Part shown: in pieces, positions 1 through 6,487 of the stretch
How the letters are laid out: every line of letters starts with the position of its first letter
Numbering within the stretch: position 1 is the first letter of the stretch
DNA from: Bacteroidales bacterium
GTDB lineage: Bacteria; Bacteroidota; Bacteroidia; Bacteroidales; UBA7960
NCBI GenBank assembly: GCA_007130545.1
Contig: SLSG01000310.1
Coordinates: forward strand, 1 to 7,706
Reading direction: 5' to 3'
DNA length: 7,706 nt
Position numbers and translations under genes: made by a program
The notes under the pieces: model-generated
Told to the model about the DNA's origin: nothing
Databases searched by the model: none
What the model saw: the letters and a program-made list of their open reading frames with translations, nothing else

Positions 1-31
1 TCCCAACCCATCTGCCGACATACAAAGCATA

Positions 32-694
32 TTGCCCCAAAGGCCCGCCATCTTACTGAGCGGGCTGGTCGCGATTCTGGCGATATGCCTCGCGGGTGTG
101 GCAATTGGACAGGAGCGGGACAGACCGGTATACCGGAACGTGATACAGGTGAGCGGATTGGTGGTCACCGGGGACAGTCTGGCACCCATCCCCTATACCA
201 CGGTTTGGGTCAAAAATACCAGGCGCGGGACAATTACCGATTATTACGGGTTTTTTTCCATTGCCGTGCACGAAAGGGATACCCTGAGGTTCTCTTCCGT
301 GGGATTCCGGGACCATATCTTTGTCGTTCCAGACACCCTGACCCAGAATCGTTATTCGGCCGTGCAGGTTATGACACGCGATACCATCTACCTGGCAGAA
401 ACCCTGATCTACCCCTGGCCGACCAGGGAGCAATTTCGTCATGCTTTCATACATACGGAAATTCCTGACGATGACTATGACAGAGCCATGCGAAACCTGG
501 CCAGGGCGGAAATGAAGGAAAGGCTCAGGCATTACCCGATGGACGGCAGCATGAATTTTCGCCACCTGATGAACCAGCAGGCCGACCGCATGTATTATGC
601 CGGCCAGGCACCCCCGATGCGGATCTTTGACCCGCTGGCCTGGGGGCAATTTATACAGGCCTGGCGGGAAGGCCGGTTCAAACAAAGTGATTAG
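32..694 (+). CDS. Secreted carboxypeptidase-like regulatory-domain protein (function unknown)
   Basis: A protein of about 220 residues. Residues 5-26 form a hydrophobic signal peptide after a short basic start (MPQR), with probable export through Sec. Residues about 38-95 resemble the carboxypeptidase-D regulatory-like beta-sandwich (VSGLVV, a GTITDYYGFFSI turn, then RFSSVGFRD), a fold common at the front of Bacteroidota outer-membrane proteins. The second half carries IYPWPTREQF (126-135) and a charged helical stretch, which I associate with small Bacteroidota envelope proteins of unknown role. Cys19 is not in a proper lipobox (LAIC), so I do not call a lipoprotein. The start is uncertain: TTG at 32 gives a good signal peptide, but the frame is open back to base 2, so the true start may lie outside the window. 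The receptor gene follows after 77 bp in the same direction, so the two probably share a transcript. The domain call is family knowledge; the cell role is unknown. Confidence 0.8.
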   Translation: MPQRPAILLSGLVAILAICLAGVAIGQERDRPVYRNVIQVSGLVVTGDSLAPIPYTTVWVKNTRRGTITDYYGFFSIAVHERDTLRFSSVGFRDHIFVVPDTLTQNRYSAVQVMTRDTIYLAETLIYPWPTREQFRHAFIHTEIPDDDYDRAMRNLARAEMKERLRHYPMDGSMNFRHLMNQQADRMYYAGQAPPMRIFDPLAWGQFIQAWREGRFKQSD

Positions 695-734
695 GCCATT
701 TTGCAGTCTGCATTCACAATATTTATCCCTGCTT

Positions 735-749
735 TAGGTTATATACCTA
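735..749. repeat. Small inverted repeat between the two envelope genes
   Basis: TAGGT and ACCTA are 5-bp arms around TATAT, in the 77-bp gap before the receptor gene. It could be an operator or nothing; arms this short occur by chance. I see no TAnnTTTG promoter element in the gap. Confidence 0.2.
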
Positions 750-771
750 GTCCAGTAGCCTTTTGACCCAA

Positions 772-3216
772 ATGCACCTGAAAAGAATCCTGATCCTTCC
801 GGTTCTGCTGTTATTTCTGGGCCTGGCCGGCCAGGCCCAGCATGCCTACCTTGAAGGGTTTATCCGGGACAGTGAAGGCAATGCATTGGAATTCGTAAAC
901 CTGGCCGTAGAAGGCACCACGGTCGGCACCACTACCTCAGAGGCGGGTTTCTTCCGGTTCCGGGTGCCGGCATTTCAACGCCTCCGCATCAGCATTTCCT
1001 ACCTGGGCTACGCCCCGGTGAGCATCCCGGTGACGATGGACCTGAACGAGGTGCGGCACCTGGACATTACGCTGGAGCCATCTGCCACCGACCTGCCCGA
1101 TGTGGTGGTATCTGAACGCCAGGTACTTTCCACCGACATCACACGCATAGACCCAAGGCTGGTGTCACGCCTGCCGGGGCCCTCCGCCGGGGTCGAAGCA
1201 CTGGTGAAAACATTGCCAGGGGTCTCCTCCACCACCGAACTTTCGGCACAATATTCCGTGCGGGGGGGGAATTTCGATGAAAACCTGATCTATGTGAACG
1301 GGATCGAGATCTACCGGCCGTTCCTTGTGCGCTCAGGGCAACAGGAAGGGCTTAGTTTCCTGAATTCAGACCTGATTTCGTCCATCAGTTTCTCCGCTGG
1401 CGGGTTTGATGCCAAATACGGTGACAAAATGGCATCGGTGCTCGACATACAATACAAAACGCCGGAGAAGTTCGGAGGATCCTTTTCCATGAGCCTCCTG
1501 GAAGGCTCGGTGCATCTGGAAGGACTGTCATCGAATGAACGCTTTTCATACCTCGTCGGACTGCGGCACAAGTCAAACCAATACCTGCTGGGCACCCTGG
1601 ATGCCCAGGGCGATTACCGCCCGTCGTTCTCTGACTTCCAGGCCCTGCTAACCTACGAGCTGAACGAACGCGCCACATTGAGCCTGCTCGGAAACTACAG
1701 CCACAACCGCTACCTCTTTGAACCGGAGGTTCAGCGCACCCGCTTCGGAACGGTGACGGACGTGCGCGAGCTCACGGTGTTTTTTGCCGGACAGGAAGTG
1801 GACCAGTTCGTCACGGCAATGGGGGCGGTTTCCCTGAATCTCCATCCGACGGAAAATCTGAAGCTGGATTTTATCTCTACGGTTTTTCAGTCGGATGAGA
1901 ATGAAAACTTCGATATTATCGGTCAATACTGGCTGCAGCGGGTGGAGACCGATTTTGCACAAGACGATTTCGGCCAGCCGACCGGAGAGGCTCTGGGCAT
2001 CGGGACCTTTCACAACCATGCCCGCAATTACCTCAATGCCATTGTCTGGAACCTCGAGCACAAGGGGAAGCTGACGGGCAAGGACCGTGTGTTGAACTGG
2101 GGGGTGAAGTTCCAGCACGAGGACATTTTCGACCGGCTGGTGGAATGGAGCATGGTCGATTCATCGGGCTATGCGGTGCCCCGGCAGGCGGATGCCATCC
2201 TGTTGCGCGATACCTTGAATGCCCGCATCCAGCTTAAGTCCAACAGGCTGTCTGGATTCGTTCAGAACACCTGGGAGCTGGAAGCAGACCACGGCAGGTT
2301 CGCGCTGACCGCAGGGGTGCGTGCCAATTACTGGGACTATAACGGGCAGTTTTTGGTGAGTCCGAGAACCAACATCCTTTATAAACCGTATTGGGCGCAC
2401 AGGTGGGCCTTCCGGGCAGCTGCGGGATTTTTCCACCAACCCCCGTTCTACAGAGAGTTACGTGATTTCCAGGGGCAACTGAATGAAAACATCCGGGCAC
2501 AGGAATCCATTCATTTTGTGCTGGGTTCGGAATACAATTTCCTGGCGTGGGACAGGCCTTTCAAGTACACCACCGAAGTATACTACAAGCACCTTCGCCA
2601 CCTGATCCCCTACGAACTGGACAATGTAAGGATCAGGTATTATGCCGACAACCTGGCCAATGGCTATGCCACGGGGCTGGATCTGAAGCTGCACGGGGAA
2701 TTCGTGCCCGGGGTGGATTCATGGATCAGCCTGTCCCTGATGTCGACCCGGGAGAAAATTGAGGGCGCCATGTATACGGACGCGGACGGCAACACCTGGC
2801 CAGCAGGGTATATTCCGAGGCCGACGGACCAGCGGTTCAATTTTTCCATGTTCTTTCAGGACTTCCTTCCGCGAAACCCCAGTTACAAAGTCCAGCTTGG
2901 CTTTATTTTCGGAAGCGGCCTGCCCTTCGGACCCCCGACCTATGAAAGGCAGCTCGACACGCTGCGTATGCCCTCCTACAAGCGGGTAGATATCGGTTTC
3001 TCCAAGGAGCTGATCGGCGCGGGCACGGAGTTCAGGGAGAACAGCCCCTTCAGGCATTTCCAGTCGATGTGGATCACGGCGGAAGTATTCAACCTGCTGG
3101 AAATAAACAACACCATATCCTATATGTGGATCAAGGACGTGGAGAACCGCCTGTTCGCCATCCCAAACTACCTTACACGCCGGCTGATCAACATCAAGCT
3201 GGTGGCACAGTTCTAG
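772..3216 (+). CDS. TonB-dependent outer-membrane receptor with N-terminal carboxypeptidase-like domain
   Basis: An 814-residue outer-membrane channel expected to import a ligand using TonB-ExbBD energy; the ligand is unknown. ATG at 772 is preferred over TTG at 763 because it gives a compact signal peptide (MHLKR, hydrophobic core, AGQA about residues 19-22). Residues about 24-110 are a carboxypeptidase-like regulatory domain (EGFIRDSEGNALEFVNLAV, then SISYLGY). Residues about 115-235 are the plug, with YSVRGGNFDENLIYVNGIEI near 161-180 and a GGFDAKYGDKMASVLD block. The rest is a beta-barrel with alternating aromatic strands, ending in Phe as outer-membrane proteins usually do. It is shorter than SusC proteins, has no susD after it, and follows the small secreted protein. 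This plug type (RGGNFDENLIYVN, EIYRPFLVRSGQQEGLSF) is one I recognise as widely conserved in Bacteroidota. Oddities are a perfect palindrome in the signal-peptide codons and a run of eight G in the plug. Confidence 0.93.
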   Translation: MHLKRILILPVLLLFLGLAGQAQHAYLEGFIRDSEGNALEFVNLAVEGTTVGTTTSEAGFFRFRVPAFQRLRISISYLGYAPVSIPVTMDLNEVRHLDITLEPSATDLPDVVVSERQVLSTDITRIDPRLVSRLPGPSAGVEALVKTLPGVSSTTELSAQYSVRGGNFDENLIYVNGIEIYRPFLVRSGQQEGLSFLNSDLISSISFSAGGFDAKYGDKMASVLDIQYKTPEKFGGSFSMSLLEGSVHLEGLSSNERFSYLVGLRHKSNQYLLGTLDAQGDYRPSFSDFQALLTYELNERATLSLLGNYSHNRYLFEPEVQRTRFGTVTDVRELTVFFAGQEVDQFVTAMGAVSLNLHPTENLKLDFISTVFQSDENENFDIIGQYWLQRVETDFAQDDFGQPTGEALGIGTFHNHARNYLNAIVWNLEHKGKLTGKDRVLNWGVKFQHEDIFDRLVEWSMVDSSGYAVPRQADAILLRDTLNARIQLKSNRLSGFVQNTWELEADHGRFALTAGVRANYWDYNGQFLVSPRTNILYKPYWAHRWAFRAAAGFFHQPPFYRELRDFQGQLNENIRAQESIHFVLGSEYNFLAWDRPFKYTTEVYYKHLRHLIPYELDNVRIRYYADNLANGYATGLDLKLHGEFVPGVDSWISLSLMSTREKIEGAMYTDADGNTWPAGYIPRPTDQRFNFSMFFQDFLPRNPSYKVQLGFIFGSGLPFGPPTYERQLDTLRMPSYKRVDIGFSKELIGAGTEFRENSPFRHFQSMWITAEVFNLLEINNTISYMWIKDVENRLFAIPNYLTRRLINIKLVAQF
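817..840. repeat. 24-bp perfect palindrome in signal-peptide codons
   Basis: Bases 817-828 (CTGGGCCTGGCC) are followed directly by their exact reverse complement at 829-840. The palindrome covers receptor codons 16-23 (LGLAGQAQ), over the predicted signal-peptidase site, and 20 of its 24 bases are G or C. In the mRNA it would fold into a stem of about 10 bp with a 4-nt loop, starting 45 nt after the A of the start codon. The palindrome is seen directly; any effect on translation is inference. Confidence 0.9.
1262..1269 (+). repeat. G8 homopolymer in receptor plug domain
   Basis: Eight consecutive G bases span codons CGG GGG GGG (Arg164-Gly165-Gly166 of the receptor). The RGG motif is family-typical, but using two GGG codons here creates a slippage-prone tract. 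A one-base change would truncate the receptor. Confidence 0.85.
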
Positions 3217-3222
3217 CCGCGT

Positions 3223-3265
3223 CCGGTTTGGCAGATTTCCGGTCTGGCAGATTTCCGGCCCGGCA
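3223..3265. repeat. 16-bp tandem repeat, about 2.7 copies
   Basis: Copy 1 (3223-3238) is CCGGTTTGGCAGATTT. Copy 2 (3239-3254) differs by one base (T to C at unit position 6). A partial third copy begins CCGGCCCGGCA at 3255. The array starts 6 bp after the receptor stop codon. Copy 2 contains a small symmetric core, TCTG-G-CAGA. It may act in transcript 3'-end structure or be a neutral slippage product. There is no T-run directly behind it, so I do not call a terminator. Confidence 0.85.
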
Positions 3266-3333
3266 ACATGCACTCCCTGCCTTTTTGTCACACCCCCATC
3301 CGACGAAAATGTCATAATTGCCCCAAAAGCGGG

Positions 3334-3360
3334 TCATTGAGCCATTGGCACAATCATTGA
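3334..3360. promoter_or_regulatory. Repeated TCATTGA flanking GCCA-T-TGGC, upstream of dnaK
   Basis: TCATTGA occurs at 3334-3340 and again at 3354-3360, exactly 20 bp apart (about two helical turns). Between them is a perfect 9-bp inverted repeat, GCCATTGGC (3341-3349). The block ends about 50 bp before the dnaK start and may be an operator or heat-shock element. It does not match the CIRCE element, and I see no clear TAnnTTTG box in this gap. The call rests on arrangement only. Confidence 0.3.
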
Positions 3361-3409
3361 AACAAAAATGAAAAAAGATTGAACCAATAATTAGTAAACA
3401 ATATAAGAA

Positions 3410-5329
3410 ATGGGCAAAATAATCGGAATTGACTTAGGAACAACCAATTCATGTGTGGCGGTAATGGAAGGGAACGAACCCGTGGTGATCCCCAATAGCG
3501 AGGGACGGCGCACGACCCCGTCGATCGTCGCGTTTACCGAAAACGGGGAGCGCAAGGTGGGTGATCCGGCCAAAAGGCAGGCCATCATCAACCCGACAAA
3601 GACGATCTATTCCATCAAGCGGCTGATGGGTGAAACCTATGACACATCCGTGAAGGAGCGTGAAAGGGTCACCTATCTCGTGGAAAAAGGCGACAACAAT
3701 ACCCCCCGCGTTAAAATTGATGACCGGAACTATACGCCGCAGGAGATTTCTGCCATGGTACTGCAGAAAATGAAGAAAACCGCCGAGGACTACCTGGGGC
3801 AGGAAGTGCATGAAGCAGTGATCACCGTGCCGGCCTATTTCAATGACAGCCAGCGGCAGGCCACCAAGGAAGCCGGGGAGATAGCCGGACTAAAGGTTCG
3901 GCGCATCATCAACGAGCCTACGGCCGCATCCCTTGCTTACGGCCTGGACAAAAAGGACAGGGATATAAGGATCGCCGTATTCGACCTTGGAGGCGGGACC
4001 TTTGACATCTCCATCCTGGAGCTGGGCGACGGCGTATTTGAGGTTAAATCCACCCATGGGGACACCCACCTGGGTGGGGATGATTTTGACGATGCCATCA
4101 TCAACTGGCTGGCCGATGAGTTTAAAAAGGACGAGGGCATTGACCTGCGCAAGGATCCCATGGCACTGCAGCGCCTGAAAGAGGCAGCAGAGAAAGCCAA
4201 GATCGAGCTTTCCAGCTCTACCAGCACGGAGATCAATCTACCCTATATCATGCCGGTTGACGGGATCCCGAAACACCTGGTGCGGACCCTTACCCGCAGC
4301 CAGTTTGAACAATTGTGCGATAAACTCATCCAGGCCACCCTGGAGCCTTGCAAAAAGGCCCTCAAAGATGCCGGCATCAAACCCTCAGACATTGACGAGG
4401 TTATCCTGGTAGGCGGATCCACGCGTATTCCGGCCATACAGGAACTGGTGGAGAAATTTTTTGGCAAGAAACCCTCCAAGGGGGTGAATCCCGATGAGGT
4501 TGTTGCCATTGGTGCCGCCATACAGGGCGCCGTACTGACCGGGGAGATCAAGGACGTACTGCTATTGGACGTCACACCCCTTTCACTTGGCATTGAAACC
4601 CTGGGCGGGGTAATGACCAAACTGATCGAGGCCAATGCGACCATCCCCACCAAGAAAATGGAAACCTTCTCCACGGCTGCAGACAGCCAGACCTCCGTGG
4701 AGATTCATATCCTGCAGGGTGAAAGGCCAATGGCAAAGGACAACCGGACAATCGGACGGTTCCACCTGGACGGCCTGCCGCCTGCACCGAGGGGAGTCCC
4801 GCAGATCGAAGTCGCCTTCGACATAGATGCCAATGGGATCCTGCATGTATCGGCCAAGGACAAGGCCACCGGGAAATCCCAGCAGATTCGCATCGAAGCT
4901 TCTTCCGGACTTACCGAGGAGGAAATCAAGAAAATGAAGACGGAGGCAGAGGCCAATGCCGAGAAGGACAAAAAACTCAAGGAGGAGATCGAAAAGATCA
5001 ATGCCGCAGACACCATGGTCTTCCAGACCGAAAAACAAATCCAGGAGTTCGGCGACAAGCTGCCGGCCGATAAGAAGGAGCCCATTGAGAAGGCCCTGGC
5101 CGAGCTGAAGGAAGCCCATAAGAACAAGGACCTGGCTGCCATTGACACCTCCATGGCCGCATTGAACACCGCCTGGCAAGCCGCCAGCGCAGAAATGTAC
5201 CAGGCATCCCAGGCCGGTGGCCAGGAAGGAGCGCCCGGACAGGATCAGGGACCATCAGGTGACCAGAAAGGAAAGGATAACAAGGGCGACGGAGATGTCA
5301 CTGATGTGGATTTCGAAGAAGTGAAGTAG
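3410..5329 (+). CDS. dnaK: Molecular chaperone DnaK (Hsp70)
   Basis: A 639-residue cytoplasmic ATP-driven chaperone that binds and releases exposed hydrophobic segments of client proteins together with DnaJ and GrpE. The ATPase domain is residues 1 to about 380: IGIDLGTTNSC (5-15), the catalytic Lys70 in IKRLMG, VPAYFNDSQRQATKEAG, NEPTAASLAYG and DLGGGTFD with Thr197. The interdomain linker DVLLLDV is at 382-388, the substrate-binding beta domain follows to about 500, then the helical lid, a Gly/Gln/Asp-rich tail and DVDFEEVK. Length and numbering match the E. coli protein closely. No grpE or dnaJ is adjacent, as is common in Bacteroidota. The ATG at 3410 has no strong Shine-Dalgarno. The 3' end overlaps the opposite-strand tpx by 32 bp, so the transcript must run into tpx antisense sequence before ending. 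GGCA-gccag-TGCC-TTTT at 5331-5347 is only a very weak terminator candidate. Confidence 0.99.
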   Translation: MGKIIGIDLGTTNSCVAVMEGNEPVVIPNSEGRRTTPSIVAFTENGERKVGDPAKRQAIINPTKTIYSIKRLMGETYDTSVKERERVTYLVEKGDNNTPRVKIDDRNYTPQEISAMVLQKMKKTAEDYLGQEVHEAVITVPAYFNDSQRQATKEAGEIAGLKVRRIINEPTAASLAYGLDKKDRDIRIAVFDLGGGTFDISILELGDGVFEVKSTHGDTHLGGDDFDDAIINWLADEFKKDEGIDLRKDPMALQRLKEAAEKAKIELSSSTSTEINLPYIMPVDGIPKHLVRTLTRSQFEQLCDKLIQATLEPCKKALKDAGIKPSDIDEVILVGGSTRIPAIQELVEKFFGKKPSKGVNPDEVVAIGAAIQGAVLTGEIKDVLLLDVTPLSLGIETLGGVMTKLIEANATIPTKKMETFSTAADSQTSVEIHILQGERPMAKDNRTIGRFHLDGLPPAPRGVPQIEVAFDIDANGILHVSAKDKATGKSQQIRIEASSGLTEEEIKKMKTEAEANAEKDKKLKEEIEKINAADTMVFQTEKQIQEFGDKLPADKKEPIEKALAELKEAHKNKDLAAIDTSMAALNTAWQAASAEMYQASQAGGQEGAPGQDQGPSGDQKGKDNKGDGDVTDVDFEEVK

Positions 5330-5825
5330 CGGCAGCCAGTGCCTTTTCGTAATCGGGATATTCTCCAAGGTCACGCACCAGTTCGACATACCGGACCATG
5401 TCGAACTGGTCGACAATGATGATGCCTCTGGCAAGCAGCCGGAGTTCCTCGATCAAAAATCCGTACTTAATTCCAAAATCGGTCAGACGGTGGTCTGAAA
5501 CCGTTTCGATTTTGTCGATGGCCTCGGCCGCACGAAAGCGTTTCAAGGCAAAAGGAAGGTCGCAGGTGATTGTGATTACCTGAACCTGGCCCAGATTGGA
5601 TGCTTCCAGGTTAAACCGTCTGCATTGTTCTGCACATACGTCGGTATCTATGCTGGGGGATGAGGAGATGATCCGGACTTTTCCGGCAAAATCGCTCAGC
5701 CGCATGGGGGAAAGATCTGGCCGCACGGCCATGAAATTCTTTGCGTTGGTCCCGGGCTTCACCAGTTTACCCACAAGGGTTACGGGCTTCCCCCCCATCG
5801 TCACCAGATTGGTATTTCTCTTCAT
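5298..5825 (-). CDS. tpx: Thiol peroxidase (Tpx-type peroxiredoxin), resolving Cys replaced
   Basis: A 175-residue peroxiredoxin that reduces hydrogen peroxide and organic hydroperoxides with a cysteine thiol. Family signs are GGKPVTLVG near the start, DLSPMRLSDFAGK, PSIDTDVC with the peroxidatic Cys64, DLPFALKRF, KIETVSDHR, LRLLAR and YPDYEKAL. It resembles the Firmicutes (B. subtilis-like) branch more than the E. coli one. The oddity is that the resolving Cys expected in RF/WCGA is Arg98 (codon CGT, one transition from TGT). Other Cys are Cys68 and Cys88. Cys64 and Cys68 are four apart, so an alternative local disulfide or a 1-Cys mechanism is possible (inference). ATG at 5825 fits the family start; an in-frame ATG at codon 10 directly precedes a G-run. 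The last 9-10 codons overlap dnaK, and only about four residues (NPHQ) extend past the usual end. A long inverted repeat lies inside the gene. Confidence 0.93.
   Translation of the reverse strand: MKRNTNLVTMGGKPVTLVGKLVKPGTNAKNFMAVRPDLSPMRLSDFAGKVRIISSSPSIDTDVCAEQCRRFNLEASNLGQVQVITITCDLPFALKRFRAAEAIDKIETVSDHRLTDFGIKYGFLIEELRLLARGIIIVDQFDMVRYVELVRDLGEYPDYEKALAAATSLLRNPHQ
5377..5410. repeat. Perfect inverted repeat, 13-bp arms and 8-nt loop, inside tpx
   Basis: The left arm ACCAGTTCGACAT (5377-5389) and right arm ATGTCGAACTGGT (5398-5410) are exact reverse complements around the loop ACCGGACC (5390-5397). It lies in the 3' part of tpx and 47 bases downstream of the dnaK stop on the other strand. 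There is no T-run on either side, so it is not a standard intrinsic terminator. It could still stall polymerase or protect the dnaK mRNA 3' end (inference). Confidence 0.92.
5790..5796 (-). repeat. G7 run at tpx codons 10-12
   Basis: On the coding strand an in-frame ATG runs into GGG GGG, giving seven consecutive G (Met10-Gly11-Gly12). The Gly pair fits the family, so only the codon choice is notable. A slip here would frameshift the gene close to its start. Confidence 0.8.
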
Positions 5826-5846
5826 CGGCCTGCTGGTTCTTTTTGA

Positions 5847-5865
5847 TTGTTTTCAAAAAAAACAA
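5847..5865. repeat. AT-rich inverted repeat in the tpx leader
   Basis: TTGTTTT (5847-5853) and AAAACAA (5859-5865) form 7-bp arms around a 5-nt loop, 21 bases upstream of the tpx start codon. It could be a leader hairpin, but low-complexity A/T sequence makes chance likely. I found no TAnnTTTG element in the 103-bp gap between tpx and the upstream gene, so tpx may be read from that operon or from an unrecognised promoter. Confidence 0.3.
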
Positions 5866-5928
5866 GTTCAGGGGAGGAATGTTTAATTCCGCCGCATTTT
5901 TGGAACAAATAGTTTTGCCCGGCAATAC

Positions 5929-6468
5929 CTACTTTCTGTCGAAGAAGGGGTTCTTTGAGCTGGCACTCATCGGGATGCCGTAGATGATCTTAACGTGTTC
6001 CCCGAGCAGTCCCATTTTCATTGCAGCATAACCAGCCGTGTACATGATGCGGTTATCCACGCGGTGATCCATTGCCACAGCCACCGCAGAGCCGATGGCT
6101 ATCCCAAGGTCTCCGGTATTGAATGCACAGGGCACATCGGGATACTCGTTCTTGTGCGCACAGTCCTGAAACCCGCACAGTCCGCAAAGCTTCAGGGACA
6201 AGGATTTGATGCTGGTACCCATCAATACAAGCACTTCGGCTGATTGGAGCACATTCCGGGCATCCCGGGTAAAGATCTTGTTGTCCTCCTGCTCCCCGAT
6301 CTCATTCATCACCCGGGCCAACTCATGCACATCATTGCCAGTCAAAATGGCCATGGACAAGGTACTTAATCCTCTGGCTTTGGGCGCGGTGCGTGCAGCC
6401 ACCAGCATCTTTTTTGCCACATCGACCAGGCTGTCCTGGATCACTTCGGTCTCGGTAATAATGGCCAT
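5929..6468 (-). CDS. DUF2148 (ferredoxin-domain) protein, function unknown
   Basis: A 179-residue cytoplasmic protein of the DUF2148 family, annotated in databases as containing a ferredoxin-like domain. The key signature is Cys95-x2-Cys98-x4-Cys103-x10-Cys114 (LCGLCGFQDC then VPC), a likely iron-sulfur ligand set. The first part (AARTAPKARGLSTL, about 24-37) and the stretch RVDNRIMYTAGYAAMKMGLL (136-155) recall nitroreductase-like folds, so redox chemistry is plausible, but substrate and partner are unknown. ATG at 6468 is chosen: an upstream in-frame ATG at 6540 would overlap the preceding gene by 53 bp and would add residues unlike the family. AGGAAA lies 8 nt before the chosen ATG. The dnaB-like gene ends only 19 bp upstream on the same strand, so the two are almost certainly one operon. 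Length is normal and the gene looks intact. Confidence 0.88.
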   Translation of the reverse strand: MAIITETEVIQDSLVDVAKKMLVAARTAPKARGLSTLSMAILTGNDVHELARVMNEIGEQEDNKIFTRDARNVLQSAEVLVLMGTSIKSLSLKLCGLCGFQDCAHKNEYPDVPCAFNTGDLGIAIGSAVAVAMDHRVDNRIMYTAGYAAMKMGLLGEHVKIIYGIPMSASSKNPFFDRK

Positions 6469-6476
6469 GGGAAAAA

Positions 6477-6482
6477 TTTCCT
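6477..6482 (-). promoter_or_regulatory. Ribosome binding site supporting the DUF2148 start
   Basis: AGGAAA on the minus strand sits 8 nt before ATG 6468 and just after the TAA stop of the dnaB-like gene. It supports the shorter protein start. Confidence 0.5.
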
Positions 6483-6487
6483 GTGTT

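Noticed and set aside
125..136. 12-bp palindromes here (CCGGTATACCGG) and at 4367-4378 (GATGCCGGCATC)
   Set aside because: About two perfect 12-bp palindromes are expected by chance in 7.7 kb.
53..685. Long open frame on the minus strand opposite the first gene
   Set aside because: It mirrors the forward gene, shows no recognisable domain, and the forward frame has a signal peptide and family motifs.
2600..2638. 9-bp inverted repeat (ACCTGATCC/GGATCAGGT) in the receptor gene
   Set aside because: With a 21-nt loop, about one such repeat is expected by chance in this window.
772..3216. SusC of a polysaccharide utilisation locus
   Set aside because: No susD or glycan enzyme nearby, and the protein is shorter than SusC.
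3223..3265. CRISPR array
   Set aside because: Units are 16 bp, directly adjacent without spacers, and there are no cas genes.
2719..3315. Minus-strand frame across the receptor 3' end
   Set aside because: Shadow of the receptor coding sequence with no domain or start context.
3368..3382. Tiny leader frame (MKKD) upstream of dnaK
   Set aside because: Four codons in A-rich DNA; no regulatory residue pattern or attenuator structure.
3217..3409. CIRCE (HrcA) element before dnaK
   Set aside because: No TTAGCACTC/GAGTGCTAA pair is present.
4583..5179. Long open frames antisense to dnaK (also 3449-3811, 3937-4236, 4243-4674, 4705-5169)
   Set aside because: Antisense frames opposite conserved Hsp70 genes are a known artefact of codon bias; the proteins are low-complexity and unlike any family I recognise.
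5331..5347. Intrinsic terminator for dnaK
   Set aside because: The stem is only 4 bp (GGCA/TGCC) before TTTT, too weak to call.
5596..5983. Plus-strand frames opposite tpx and its leader
   Set aside because: They overlap a clear tpx gene and read as frame shadows.
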